From assembly GCF_002887815.1 (NCBI RefSeq), contig NZ_PDHO01000001.1, positions 1-64,000 on the forward strand: 64,000 nt of DNA. Reading direction: 5' to 3'. The notes below the pieces were generated by a model that was not told the origin of the DNA, searched no databases, and saw only the letters and a program-made list of their open reading frames with translations. A program made the position numbers and the translations under genes. Numbering within the stretch: the stretch's first letter is position 1; each line of letters begins with the position of its first letter. Positions 19,067 through 28,389 of the stretch are shown in pieces. This stretch comes from Mycobacterium sp. ENV421 (GTDB lineage Bacteria > Actinomycetota > Actinomycetes > Mycobacteriales > Mycobacteriaceae).

Positions 19067-20118
19067 AGGCCGACCCGGTCGGCCAGAAGTGCCCGGTGCC
19101 GGCTGCTGCTGCCGAACAGTGCATCGCAGGTCTTGGCCCGACGCAGATAACGGTGCAGGTCGTGCTCCCAGGTGAACGCGATGCCGCCGTGTACCTGGGT
19201 GGCGGTGTTGGCGCACAGGGTGAAGGTGTCCGCCGCCTGGGCCTTCACCAGTGGCGCGGCGACAGCCAGTTCGGCGGGGTCGTCCGCGCTCATCGCCGCG
19301 AACATCACCGCCACCCGAGTCGCGTCGATTTCTATCGCCATCTCGGCGCACATGTGCTTGACCGCTTGGAACGTGCCGATCGGTCGATCGAATTGAGTTC
19401 TGCTGCAGGCATACTCGATGCTGCGGGCCAGGCAGGCTTCGGCGCCGCCGAGCATCTCTGCGGCCAGCAGTACCCGCGCGGTGTCCAGTACCCGGTCCAG
19501 TTCGTCCGGGGCCGCGCCGAGACGTTCGGCGGCGGCCTGTCGCAGCGTCACCCGCGCAACCGGTCGGGAGGCGTCGAAGGAGGGCAGCTGCGTTATGTCG
19601 ACGCCGGGAGTGGCGGTGTCGACCACATACAGCCCCGCGTCGTCACCGGTGTGGGCGGCGACGATGAGCAGATCGGCGCCGTGCCCCTGCACTACCGGGC
19701 CGCACCCGCCGTCCAGCACGGTGCGGCCGTCGTCTTGGGTGGCCCAGACCGTCGCCGCCGCTGCGTCACCGGCGCCCGGGCCGGTCGCCGCGAACGCTGC
19801 CCTGCGGGCACCGCTGAGCAGGCCGGGCAGCAGGCGATGACGCTGTTCGTCGTCGCCCAGGCGCAGCACCGCATGGACCGCGAAAACGTGCGACGCCAGG
19901 GGCAGGGGGCTCAGTGCGCGGCCGAACTCCTCGAACACGATGGCCGATTCCACCAGTGTCGCGCCAACGCCGCCGTACTCCGCGGGCACGGCCAACCCAG
20001 GTAACTCCAAGTCGGTGCACACTGGGTGCCAGCCACGCTCGTCACGGCCGTGCACATCGAGGAAGTCACGGGTCGAATCCCGCAGCGCCTCGTGCTCGCT
20101 GCTGTATTGGAAGTCCAT
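19063..20118 (-). CDS. fadE: Acyl-CoA dehydrogenase, short FadE type (subunit 1)
   Basis: 351 aa, start MDFQYSSEHEALRD. It has the acyl-CoA dehydrogenase fold but is shorter than the 380-400 aa of homotetrameric enzymes. Recognisable parts are FEEFGRALSPLPLASHVF, ARSIEYACSRTQFDRPIGTFQA (in pieces) and the C-terminal VHGGIAFTWEHDLHRYLRRAK. This form is typical of one partner of the paired alpha2beta2 FadE enzymes of mycobacterial steroid catabolism. The next fadE lies one base upstream (TGA-C-ATG) and is probably the partner. It introduces a 2,3 double bond in an acyl-CoA, passing electrons to ETF. Confidence 0.9.
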   Translation of the reverse strand: MDFQYSSEHEALRDSTRDFLDVHGRDERGWHPVCTDLELPGLAVPAEYGGVGATLVESAIVFEEFGRALSPLPLASHVFAVHAVLRLGDDEQRHRLLPGLLSGARRAAFAATGPGAGDAAAATVWATQDDGRTVLDGGCGPVVQGHGADLLIVAAHTGDDAGLYVVDTATPGVDITQLPSFDASRPVARVTLRQAAAERLGAAPDELDRVLDTARVLLAAEMLGGAEACLARSIEYACSRTQFDRPIGTFQAVKHMCAEMAIEIDATRVAVMFAAMSADDPAELAVAAPLVKAQAADTFTLCANTATQVHGGIAFTWEHDLHRYLRRAKTCDALFGSSSRHRALLADRVGL

Positions 20119-20119
20119 G

Positions 20120-21367
20120 TCAGCGGGGCTCCTTCGGCAGTCCGAGCAACTGTTCACCGATCACGGTGCGCTGGATCTGTGAGCTGCCCGCGTAGATGGT
20201 GGCGGCGCGCGCGTAGAGAAACTGGTCGAGCCAGCAGGCGACCGAGTTCGCCGTGCCCGGCGACGGGATCATCAGTGCGGCAGCGTTTCCCGGACCGTCC
20301 GCGCAGAGCGCATCGGTGCCCAGGATGTCGACCGCCAGATCGGTGTAGCGGCGGAAGTACTCGCTCCAGATCACCTTGTTGATGGCGGCTTCGGCGCCCG
20401 GGCGTTTACCGTTCGAGAGTGTGGTCAGGCCACGGTACCCCTGGTAGCGCAGAATCTGCACGCGCGAGTAACACCAGGCCAGCTCGTCGCGGACCAGCGG
20501 ATCGGTGTGCCGGCCACGCTCGGCCGCCAGCCTCCGTAGCCAGTCGAGTCCACGCCCGAATTCGATTGCTGCCGTGGTTATCTGGGACCCGCGTTCGAAA
20601 CCGAGAACCGTCATCGCGGTCGCCCAGCCGCCGCCGACCCCGCCGAGCACGTCGCCGGCCGAGGCACGGGCGTCGGTGAAGAACACCTCGGAGAACGACG
20701 CGTGTCCGGCCGCGTTGACAATGGGCCGCACCACGACGCCGGGTTGGTCGACCGGAACCAGCAACATCGACAGACCCTTGTGTTTCGGCACGGTGGGATC
20801 CGTCCGTGTGAGCACGAAAATCCAGTTCGCGGTCGGTCCTGCCGACGTCCAGATCTTCTGCCCGTTGATCGTCCAGTGTCGTTCTCCCGTCGCTTCGCTC
20901 GCCCCGTCATCGCCCCCCTCCAACACCGCCCTGGTCCGCACCGACGCGAGATCCGAACCCGCCTCCGGTTCGGAGAAACCCTGACACCAGCGGTCCTCGC
21001 CGGACAGGATGCGCGGCAGGAACCGCTTCTTCTGTTCCTCGGTGCCCAGCGCGATCAACGTATTGCCCAGCAGATCGATACCGAACATGTCGTTCTCGTC
21101 GCGCTCAGGGGCGCCCGCGCGGGCGAATTCCTCGGACAGCACGGCTTGTTCCATCACTGAGAGTCCGCCGCCGCCATACTCCTTGGGCCAGGAGACCGCC
21201 ACCAGCCCGCGGTCGGCGAGGACCTTGCGCCACTGGTGCCGCAGTTGCTCACGCTCCTCGGGCGGCAGAGCGCCGGGACCGGTCCAGTCGGCAGGCAGGT
21301 GCTCGGCCAGGAAGGCCCGGATCTCCTCGCGGAACGATTGCGCTTCGTCGGGATAGTCGATGTCCAC
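20120..21367 (-). CDS. fadE: Acyl-CoA dehydrogenase, FadE type (subunit 2)
   Basis: 415 aa from a GTG with GGAG at good spacing. The ACAD domains are clear: [21 protein letters not shown], the FAD/substrate segment [20 protein letters not shown], and [15 protein letters not shown]. Near the C terminus the segment reads [16 protein letters not shown]: alanine stands where YEGT-type enzymes carry the catalytic Glu. That pattern is common in heteromeric mycobacterial FadEs. It is tightly packed between echA (13 bases) and the first fadE (1 base), in one operon. Confidence 0.91.
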   Translation of the reverse strand: MDIDYPDEAQSFREEIRAFLAEHLPADWTGPGALPPEEREQLRHQWRKVLADRGLVAVSWPKEYGGGGLSVMEQAVLSEEFARAGAPERDENDMFGIDLLGNTLIALGTEEQKKRFLPRILSGEDRWCQGFSEPEAGSDLASVRTRAVLEGGDDGASEATGERHWTINGQKIWTSAGPTANWIFVLTRTDPTVPKHKGLSMLLVPVDQPGVVVRPIVNAAGHASFSEVFFTDARASAGDVLGGVGGGWATAMTVLGFERGSQITTAAIEFGRGLDWLRRLAAERGRHTDPLVRDELAWCYSRVQILRYQGYRGLTTLSNGKRPGAEAAINKVIWSEYFRRYTDLAVDILGTDALCADGPGNAAALMIPSPGTANSVACWLDQFLYARAATIYAGSSQIQRTVIGEQLLGLPKEPR

Positions 21368-21380
21368 CTGTGCTCCGCTT

Positions 21381-22277
21381 TCAGGGCCGGTTCTTCGCGG
21401 CGGGCAGGATTTCCGGGGCCAGCCGCCAATCTTCGAGGCCGTATTCGACCGTGCCGATGCCCAGCGGATCGCCGGTGAGCTCGGCCCAGTGCGAATGATT
21501 GAGCTGGTGCAGCGAGAAGCAGGCGTCCAGCGCGGTGGAGAAGCCCATGGCATCCACGGTTTGGTTGACCGACTCCTTGATCAGAAGCGCGGCCATGGTC
21601 GGCACTTTCGCGATGCGGGTGGCGAACTCGATGGTTCGCGCCGACAGTTCGGCGGCCGGGAAGACCTTGCTGACCATGCCGAGGGCGTGGGCGTCGTCGG
21701 CGTCGAGTGAGTCACCGGTGAGCAGCAGTTCCTTGGCCTTGCGCGGCCCGAACTCCCAGGGATGGCCGAAGTACTCCACGCCACACATCCCGAGCCGGGT
21801 CCCGACGACGTCGGCGAAGATCGTGTCCTGCGCGGCGACGATCAGATCGCAGCACCAGGCGAGCATCAGCCCGGCGGACAACACCATTCCGTGGACTTCG
21901 GCGATCGTGATCTTCCGCAGGTTCCGCCAGCGTTTGGTGTTTTGGTAGAAGTAATGCCATTCCTGCCGGTGCCGGGCATCCGCCCCGGTCAGCGTGCCGC
22001 CATTGCACAGGTAGGTGGGGTGTTGCCCGGAACCGGGTGAGCGTTCCCGGACGTCATCGGCGGAACCGAGGTCGTGGCCCGCGGAGAAGCAGGACCCGGC
22101 TCCGCGAAGGATCACCACGCGCACGGTGTCGTCCTCTTCAGCCAGCTCGAACGCCGTGCCGAGTTCGACGAGCATGCCGCGGTTCTGCGCGTTGCGCTGT
22201 TTCGGGCGATCGAGCGTGATCACGGCGATCCGGCCGTCCTGGATCAGTTCATAGCCGATGTAGTCGAAATGCTGCAC
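21381..22277 (-). CDS. echA: Enoyl-CoA hydratase/isomerase family protein
   Basis: 298 aa; the GTG start ([20 protein letters not shown]) has GGGAG six bases upstream. Crotonase-fold features are [13 protein letters not shown], the oxyanion-loop segment [12 protein letters not shown] and [22 protein letters not shown] (in pieces). The C-terminal half is unusually long and aromatic-rich, so the exact reaction (hydration, isomerisation or ring hydrolysis) is open. It is the first gene of the operon echA-fadE-fadE-fadD fusion. Confidence 0.9.
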   Translation of the reverse strand: MQHFDYIGYELIQDGRIAVITLDRPKQRNAQNRGMLVELGTAFELAEEDDTVRVVILRGAGSCFSAGHDLGSADDVRERSPGSGQHPTYLCNGGTLTGADARHRQEWHYFYQNTKRWRNLRKITIAEVHGMVLSAGLMLAWCCDLIVAAQDTIFADVVGTRLGMCGVEYFGHPWEFGPRKAKELLLTGDSLDADDAHALGMVSKVFPAAELSARTIEFATRIAKVPTMAALLIKESVNQTVDAMGFSTALDACFSLHQLNHSHWAELTGDPLGIGTVEYGLEDWRLAPEILPAAKNRP

Positions 22278-22503
22278 GAATGCTCCCTTCCGTTGCCGCG
22301 GACGGCCGCCGCTGATGCAGCACGCTACGCGGCGTATCCCAAAAATGTCCATAGCCAATACGCTCAGTCAGAAACTATATGCTCGGTAAACAAGCAAGAA
22401 AAATGGATCTTGCGCCGAGTCAAGTATCTTGCTAGTACTGTGTTGTAAGTCGCAGCAGACGGATCGCATGCGCGTGCTCGACCACTAACCGAGAGGGTTC
22501 AAG
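22278..22503. promoter_or_regulatory. Divergent promoter region of the catabolic cluster
   Basis: This 226-base gap between the two arms of the cluster has an AT-rich core. It holds a minus-strand -10-like TATAGT (22379 to 22374), an inverted repeat GCAAG-N10-CTTGC (22394-22413) and a second perfect one, CAAG-TAT-CTTG (22421-22431). Plus-strand -10-like hexamers TATCTT and TACTGT follow. The repeated CAAG/CTTG half-sites look like an operator that could serve both arms, for example for the double-TetR protein encoded at 29178-30383. Confidence 0.5.
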
Positions 22504-23613
22504 ATGGAGATCGGACTTTTCCTGATGCCGGCGCATCCACCGGAGCGCAGCCTGTACGACGCGACCCAGTGGGACCTCGACCTGATCACGCTGGCCGATG
22601 AGCTCGGCTACGTGGAGGCGTGGGTCGGCGAGCACTTCACCGTGCCGTGGGAACCGATCTGCGCACCGGACCTGCTGTTGGCTCAGGCGCTGCTGCGCAC
22701 CAAGAACATCAAGCTCGCTCCCGGCGCCCATCTGCTGCCGTACCACCATCCCGTCGAACTGGCCCATCGGGTGGCCTACTTCGACCATCTCGCTCAGGGC
22801 CGCTTCATGCTGGGCGTCGGCGCCAGCGGCATCCCCGGCGACTGGGCATTGTTCGACGTCGACGGTAAGAACGGCGAGCACCGGGAGATGACCCGTGAGG
22901 CGCTCGAGATCATGCTGAAGGTCTGGACCGAGGACCAGCCGTGGGAGTTCCGCGGGAAGTACTGGAACGCCAACGGAATAGCGCCGATGTTCGAAGGGCT
23001 GATGAAGCGGCATATCAAGCCCTTCCAGGCTCCTCACCCGCCGATCGGGGTAACCGGATTCAGTGCGGGCTCCGAGACGCTGAAGATGGCCGGCGAGCGC
23101 GGCTACCTTCCGATGAGCCTGGACCTCAACACCGAATATGTTGCCTCGCACTGGGACGCGGTGCTCGAGGGTGCCGCCCGGTCCGGCCGCACGCCGGATC
23201 GCAAGGACTGGCGCCTGGTCCGTGAGGTGGTCGTCGCCGAAACCGACGAACAGGCCTTCCGCTACGCGGTCGACGGCATGATGGGCCGCAACATGCGTGA
23301 GTACGTTCTGCCGACGTTCCGGATGTTCGGGATGACCAAGTTCTACAAGCACAACCCCTCGGTGCCCGACGAGGATGTGACACCGGAGTACCTGGCGGAG
23401 AACACCTTTGTGGTCGGTTCCGTCGAGACCGTGGTGGACAAGCTGGAGGCCACCTACGACCAGGTCGGTGGGTTCGGTCATCTGCTGATCCTCGGCTTCG
23501 ACTACCTCGACAATCCGGGGCCGTGGAAGGAGTCCATGCGGCTGCTGGCCGAGGAGGTCATGCCGCGCCTCAATGCCCGGATCGCCAAGAAGCCCGTGCC
23601 GGCGATCGTCTGA
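22504..23613 (+). CDS. Luciferase-like (LLM class) flavin-dependent monooxygenase
   Basis: 369 aa bacterial-luciferase-family TIM barrel, with GAGAGGG upstream of the ATG. Typical parts are the N-terminal MEIGLFLMPAHPPE, VGEHFTVPWEPICAPDLLLA, RVAYFDHLAQGRFMLGVGAS and the late FVVGSVETVVDKLE. Members use reduced FMN and O2 for oxygenation, including Baeyer-Villiger reactions, or F420. The aldehyde-forming luciferase reaction itself is not implied. It begins the plus-strand arm and is followed after 17 bases by a reductase fusion that could supply reduced flavin or oxidise the same substrate. Confidence 0.9.
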   Translation: MEIGLFLMPAHPPERSLYDATQWDLDLITLADELGYVEAWVGEHFTVPWEPICAPDLLLAQALLRTKNIKLAPGAHLLPYHHPVELAHRVAYFDHLAQGRFMLGVGASGIPGDWALFDVDGKNGEHREMTREALEIMLKVWTEDQPWEFRGKYWNANGIAPMFEGLMKRHIKPFQAPHPPIGVTGFSAGSETLKMAGERGYLPMSLDLNTEYVASHWDAVLEGAARSGRTPDRKDWRLVREVVVAETDEQAFRYAVDGMMGRNMREYVLPTFRMFGMTKFYKHNPSVPDEDVTPEYLAENTFVVGSVETVVDKLEATYDQVGGFGHLLILGFDYLDNPGPWKESMRLLAEEVMPRLNARIAKKPVPAIV

Positions 23614-23630
23614 GGAGAAGGCCGAAAGAC

Positions 23631-26168
23631 ATGCAGATGCCCGAGATCACCGTGCGATATTCGGACGGAACGTGCAAGACGATGGCGGTGCAACAGGACC
23701 AGTCGATTCTGGAGGCGGCCGAGGAGCACGGCATCGCGATCGTCAACGAATGCCAAAGCGGGATCTGCGGGACCTGCGTGGCCACCTGTGTCGCAGGCGA
23801 TTACGAGATGGGGCGCACCGAAGGGCTTTCCGAAGTCGAACGCGACGCCCGCAAGGTCTTGACCTGTCAGACGTTCGCGAAATCAGACTGCGTGATCAGC
23901 GTGCAGTATCCCGCCGATGACAACGCCGCGCGGCTGGTCACCGGTACCGGTGTGGTGACGGCCGTGGAGCACGTGTCGCCGACGACGGCGCTGCTGCGCG
24001 TCGACGTCTCCGGACTCGGACCGCTGGTTTATCTGCCCGGGCAGTTCGCCCAGCTGCAGGTGCCCGGGAGCACGGTGTGGCGCAACTACTCCTATGCGCA
24101 TCCCGCCGACGGACGCACCGAGGTGGAGTTCATCGTCCGGCTGCTACCTCAGGGCGTGATGTCGGATTATCTGCGCGACAAGGCCAAGCCCGGTGATCGA
24201 ATTGCCATGCGGTGCAGCAAGGGCGGCTTCTACCTGCGACCGACTGCGCGCACGGTGGTCCTGGTGGCCGGCGGCACCGGACTGTCGGCGATCCTCGCGA
24301 TGGCGCAGAGTCTGAAGGACGATCACCGCGGGACCGTCCATCTGCTGTACGGCGTCAGCGACGTCGACGATCTCTGCAAGCTCGACGAGCTCGAGGCACT
24401 GAAGCGTCGGTTGCCCGGGCTGGCGGTCCACACCGTCGTCTCGCGTACCAGTACCCGGTGGGATGGACCGGTGGGCCGGGTCACCGATCTGCTCGAGGCG
24501 CGAATGTTCGACGGCGGTAACGCCGACGTCTATCTGTGCGGTCCGGCCGGGATGATCACCGACACCCGGAAATGGCTTGACGACAACGGTATCCACGGCA
24601 CCGGGCTGTACTACGAGAAGTTCGTGGCCAGCGGTGCCGCACGCCGGCGATCAGCACCCCGGCTGGATTACGCCACGGTCGATCTGGCCGATGTGCGACG
24701 CCGCGGGCGGGGTACCGCGGTGGTGGTCGGCGGGAGCATCGCGGGAATCGCGGCGGCCAAGGTGCTCAGTGAGACCTTCGACAAGGTCATCGTTCTGGAA
24801 AAAGATGCTCCGCACACCCGCCGCGACGGCAGGCCCGGCGCGGCGCAGGGCTGGCACCTGCACCATCTGCTCACCGCGGGCCGTATCGAACTGGAGCGGT
24901 TCTTCCCCGGAATCATCGACGACATGGTCCGCGAGGGCGCGTTCGACGTCGACATGGCCGCCCAGTACCGCATCCGGCTCGGCGGAACCTGGAAGAAACC
25001 GGGCACCGGGCCGATCCAGATCGTCTGTGCCGCACGACCTCTGCTGGAGTGGTGTGTTCGGCGCCGCCTCGATGACGAACCGCGGATCAGCTTCCGCTAT
25101 GAATCCGAAGTGGCCGACCTGGTCTACGAGCGTGCCGATGACACCGTGATCGGTGTCGCAGTCGCCGGTGACGGTGACGAACTCGGAGTCATTCCAGCCG
25201 AATTCGTGGTCGACGCATCGGGGAAGAACACCCGGTTTCCGGAGTTCCTGGACCGCATCGGCATCGGGGCGCCGGAGGTCGAGCAGGACATCATCAACTG
25301 CTTCTACTCCACCATGTTCCACCACGTGCCGCCGGAGCGGCAGTGGGACGACAAGGTGATGGTCATCTGTTACGCGTACCGTCCCTACGAGGACACCTAC
25401 GCCGCGCAGTACTACACCGACAGCTCACGCACCATCCTGTCCACCTCGCTGGTGGCCTACAACTGCTACTCGCCGCCCCGTACGGCACAGGAGTTTCGGG
25501 AGTTCGCCAACCGGATGCCCTCGGCGGTGATCGGGGAGAACATCGACGGCCTCGAGCCGGCCTCGCCGATCTACAACTTCCGCTACCCCAACATGCTGCG
25601 GCTGCACTACGAGAAGAAGCGCAACCTGCCCCGGGCACTGGTGGTCGTCGGTGACGCCTACACCAGTGCCGACCCGGTATCCGGGCTCGGGATGACCCTG
25701 GCGCTCAAGGAAGTCCGGGAGATGCAGCTGCTGCTGGCGAAGTACGGGCCCACCGACCCGGATCTGCCGCGGCGCTACTTTCGCGCGATCGCCAAGTTGG
25801 CCGACACCGCCTGGTTCGTGATCCGGGAACAGAACCTGCGGTTCGACTGGCTCAAGGACGCCGACAAGAAGCGACCGTTCTACTTCGGCGCCCTGACCTG
25901 GTACATGGACCGGGTGATGGAGTTGGTGCACGACGACCCGGAGACCTACAACGAGTTCCTGGCCGTCGTGCATCTGGTCAAACCCGCTGCGGCACTGATG
26001 ACACCGAAGGTGGCCGGCCGCGTGGTCGGCAAATGGGCCAGGACCAGACTCTCCGGGCAGAAGACCCTCATCGCGCGCACCTACGAGAACCGCACCATTC
26101 CGTCCGTCGAAGACCTGATCCGAACCGAGGAAGTATCAATCGGTTTGGCTGCCACCCGGTCCCATTAG
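23631..26168 (+). CDS. Three-part fusion: 2Fe-2S ferredoxin, FAD/NAD reductase and flavin monooxygenase
   Basis: 845 aa from the ATG at 23631 with GGAGAAGG upstream. Residues 1-95 form a plant-type ferredoxin with a C-x4-C-x2-C cluster (NECQSGICGTCV) and a fourth Cys in LTCQTF. Residues about 100-335 form a BenC-like reductase: RNYSYAH flavin motif, VAGGTGLSAI pyridine-nucleotide motif and YLCGPAGM. After a basic linker, residues about 360-845 are an FAD-dependent oxygenase/dehydrogenase: GGSIAGIAAAKVL Rossmann motif, RPGAAQGWHLHHLLTAGR and GDAYTSADPVSGLGMTLALK, a PHBH/geranylgeranyl-reductase type. One chain thus spans NAD(P)H to a second flavin. Translation appears linked to the LLM gene. 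The fusion architecture is seen; the substrate is not known. Confidence 0.9.
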   Translation: MQMPEITVRYSDGTCKTMAVQQDQSILEAAEEHGIAIVNECQSGICGTCVATCVAGDYEMGRTEGLSEVERDARKVLTCQTFAKSDCVISVQYPADDNAARLVTGTGVVTAVEHVSPTTALLRVDVSGLGPLVYLPGQFAQLQVPGSTVWRNYSYAHPADGRTEVEFIVRLLPQGVMSDYLRDKAKPGDRIAMRCSKGGFYLRPTARTVVLVAGGTGLSAILAMAQSLKDDHRGTVHLLYGVSDVDDLCKLDELEALKRRLPGLAVHTVVSRTSTRWDGPVGRVTDLLEARMFDGGNADVYLCGPAGMITDTRKWLDDNGIHGTGLYYEKFVASGAARRRSAPRLDYATVDLADVRRRGRGTAVVVGGSIAGIAAAKVLSETFDKVIVLEKDAPHTRRDGRPGAAQGWHLHHLLTAGRIELERFFPGIIDDMVREGAFDVDMAAQYRIRLGGTWKKPGTGPIQIVCAARPLLEWCVRRRLDDEPRISFRYESEVADLVYERADDTVIGVAVAGDGDELGVIPAEFVVDASGKNTRFPEFLDRIGIGAPEVEQDIINCFYSTMFHHVPPERQWDDKVMVICYAYRPYEDTYAAQYYTDSSRTILSTSLVAYNCYSPPRTAQEFREFANRMPSAVIGENIDGLEPASPIYNFRYPNMLRLHYEKKRNLPRALVVVGDAYTSADPVSGLGMTLALKEVREMQLLLAKYGPTDPDLPRRYFRAIAKLADTAWFVIREQNLRFDWLKDADKKRPFYFGALTWYMDRVMELVHDDPETYNEFLAVVHLVKPAAALMTPKVAGRVVGKWARTRLSGQKTLIARTYENRTIPSVEDLIRTEEVSIGLAATRSH

Positions 26169-26181
26169 AGAAGAGGTCGTG

Positions 26182-27237
26182 ATGTCGCAGACCCATCGGA
26201 TGCTCAACTGCCGTGGCACCCGGATCCACGCCGTGGAGGAGGGCGAAGGGCCGTTGGTGGTGTTGGTCCACGGCTTCCCCGAGTCCTGGTACTCGTGGCG
26301 CCACCAGATCCCGGTGCTCGCCGAGGCGGGGTACCGGGTGGTGGCCATCGACCAGCGGGGCTACGGCCAGTCCTCGAAATATCGTGTGCAGACCGCGTAT
26401 CGGATCAAGGAACTGGTCGGTGACATTCTCGGCGTGATCGACGCCTACGGTGAGAACCAGGCTGTGGTCATCGGCCATGACTGGGGTGCGCCGGTCGCCT
26501 GGACGTTCGCCTGGCTGCACCCCGGGCGGTGTCGCGGTGTGGTCGGGATCAGCGTGCCGTTCGCCGGGCGAGGAGTGATCGGGTTGCCCGGCAGCCCGTT
26601 CGGCGAGCACCGGCCCAACGACTACCACCTGGAACTGGCCGGCCCGGGAAAGGTCTGGTACCAGGACTACTTCGCCGAGCAGGACGGCATCATCGCCGAG
26701 GTCGAAGAGGATCTGCGAACGTGGCTGCTCGGTCTGACCTATACGGTGTCCGGCGATGCGATGGCCGCCGCCACGCAGGCCGCCGAGGCGGCCGGGGTGG
26801 ACCTCGCCGCGATGGATCCGATCGAAGTGATCCGGTCCGGCCCGCTGTGCATGCCGCACGGTGCGCGGCTCAAAGACGCATTCGTCTACCCCGAGACCAT
26901 GCCGGAGTGGTTCACCGACGCTGATCTCGACTTCTACACCGGCGAATTCGAGCGATCCGGACTCGGCGGCCCGCTGAGCTTCTATCACAACATCGACAAC
27001 GACTGGCACGACCTCGCCGAGTACGAGGGCACCCCGCTGACCCCGCCCGCACTCTTCATCGGCGGCCAGTACGACGTCGGCACCACCTGGGGTGCCGAGG
27101 CGGCTGAACGTGCGCACGAGGTGATGCCGAACTACTGCGGCACCCACATGGTGGACGGCGTGGGGCATTGGATCCAACAGGAGCAGCCCAAGGAGACCAA
27201 TCGCCTGCTGCTCGATTTCCTTGGCGGACTGAGCTAG
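26182..27237 (+). CDS. Alpha/beta hydrolase, epoxide-hydrolase-like
   Basis: 351 aa; the ATG is favoured over the adjoining GTG by the AAGAGG spacing. The epoxide-hydrolase signatures are complete: the oxyanion motif HGFPESWYSWRHQ (about residues 30-42), the nucleophile elbow GHDWGAP with Asp, a cap domain, and the C-terminal GVGHWIQQEQP with His. Asp rather than Ser at the elbow points to epoxide hydrolysis (or dehalogenation) rather than ester cleavage. It follows the fusion oxygenase by 13 bases, fitting opening of an epoxide made by the oxygenases. Confidence 0.9.
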   Translation: MSQTHRMLNCRGTRIHAVEEGEGPLVVLVHGFPESWYSWRHQIPVLAEAGYRVVAIDQRGYGQSSKYRVQTAYRIKELVGDILGVIDAYGENQAVVIGHDWGAPVAWTFAWLHPGRCRGVVGISVPFAGRGVIGLPGSPFGEHRPNDYHLELAGPGKVWYQDYFAEQDGIIAEVEEDLRTWLLGLTYTVSGDAMAAATQAAEAAGVDLAAMDPIEVIRSGPLCMPHGARLKDAFVYPETMPEWFTDADLDFYTGEFERSGLGGPLSFYHNIDNDWHDLAEYEGTPLTPPALFIGGQYDVGTTWGAEAAERAHEVMPNYCGTHMVDGVGHWIQQEQPKETNRLLLDFLGGLS

Positions 27238-27250
27238 TGGTGTCACGACG

Positions 27251-28351
27251 ATGAAGACCGCATACGGACGGGTGCGGCGCGCCATCGCCGCCGTGGCCAC
27301 CGGTCGTCCCGCCATCGTGATCGACGACTCGGAAGACCAGGGTTATCTGGTGTTCGCCGCGGATGCCGCCACCGCACAACTGCTCACGTTCACGGTCCGG
27401 CACACCTCCGGTTACATCCGGATCGCCCTGCCCGCTGCGGACTGTGAGCGACTCAACCTGCCGCCGGTGTGCCATCGAGACGATGAGTCAGTGGGTATCG
27501 CCGCTCAGCGGGTGACAGTGGACTTCCGCGAAACCGGCACCGGAATCTCGGCGATCGATCGGGCCCGCACCATCGCCGCCCTCGCCGACGCCGACGCCAC
27601 TGTCTCGGACTTCCGCAGGCCCGGACATGTGGTGCCGGTGCAGGCCGGGCGGCACGGCGTGCTCGGCCGGTCCGCGGGTGCAGCCGAGGCGGCAGTCGAC
27701 CTGGCCCGGCTCGGTATGCGACGGCCGGCGGGCGGGTTGTGTGAGATTGTGTCGCAACGAAACCCGGCGGGCATGGCGGACCGTCCCGAGCTGGTGTCGT
27801 TCGCGGCCCGGCATGGCCTGCCCTTGATCTCGGTGGCGGAGCTGGCGACGTACCGGCGTCGCACCGAGCCGCAGGTCGTGCGTTCGGCGGAGACCACGCT
27901 GCCGACCGGGTCGGGCGCTTTCACGGTGGTCGGCTACCGCGACCCCCGAGAAGGATCCGAGCACCTTGCGGTGATCGCCGGCAATCCCGGCGCGGACGCG
28001 CCGATGCCGGTGCACATCCACCTCGAATGCCTCGGGGGTGACGTGTTCGGTTCGCTGGCTTGCGGTTGCGGTGCGGAACTCGCCCATGCGGTCACCGCGA
28101 TGCGGGCCCGTGGCACGGGCATGATCATCTACCTGCGCCCCCCGGCCGCCCGCGCCTGCGGTCTGCTGTCCGGCACGACCACACCGGATCTGCTGTCCGA
28201 GACCGTCGCATGGATTCTGCGCGACCTCGGGGTGTACACCGTCCGGTTGTCCGACGACGCACCGGAGCTGGGACTGCTCATGTTCGGTGCCGTCCGGGAA
28301 CACGGTCTGTACGTGGAACCGTCCGCGACGGTGTGGCCGGTGGCAGGCTGA
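27251..28351 (+). CDS. Degenerate RibB-RibA (DHBP synthase/GTP cyclohydrolase II-like) protein
   Basis: 366 aa. The N-terminal half follows 3,4-dihydroxy-2-butanone-4-phosphate synthase (TGISAIDRARTIAALAD, RPGHVVPVQAGRHGVLGR, EAAVDLARLGMRRPAGG), but active-site parts are lost. The acidic ENEGD-type loop reads DDSEDQGYL, and the metal-binding His of GHTE is Ala (GAAE). The C-terminal half keeps the three zinc cysteines of GTP cyclohydrolase II (HLECLGGDVFGSLACGCG) but lacks the QEGRGIGL loop and is shortened. A normal riboflavin role is unlikely. A flavin- or nucleotide-related or regulatory role beside flavoenzymes is inference. It lies 13 bases after the hydrolase, in the same operon. Confidence 0.85.
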   Translation: MKTAYGRVRRAIAAVATGRPAIVIDDSEDQGYLVFAADAATAQLLTFTVRHTSGYIRIALPAADCERLNLPPVCHRDDESVGIAAQRVTVDFRETGTGISAIDRARTIAALADADATVSDFRRPGHVVPVQAGRHGVLGRSAGAAEAAVDLARLGMRRPAGGLCEIVSQRNPAGMADRPELVSFAARHGLPLISVAELATYRRRTEPQVVRSAETTLPTGSGAFTVVGYRDPREGSEHLAVIAGNPGADAPMPVHIHLECLGGDVFGSLACGCGAELAHAVTAMRARGTGMIIYLRPPAARACGLLSGTTTPDLLSETVAWILRDLGVYTVRLSDDAPELGLLMFGAVREHGLYVEPSATVWPVAG

Positions 28352-28389
28352 CACATGCTCGCACCCAACGGTTTCGCAGAGGAGAGGCG

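Noticed and set aside
17210..19150. A 646-codon plus-strand open frame opposite the fadD fusion
   Set aside because: No recognisable domain and low-complexity composition; the opposite strand has two complete ANL ligase modules.
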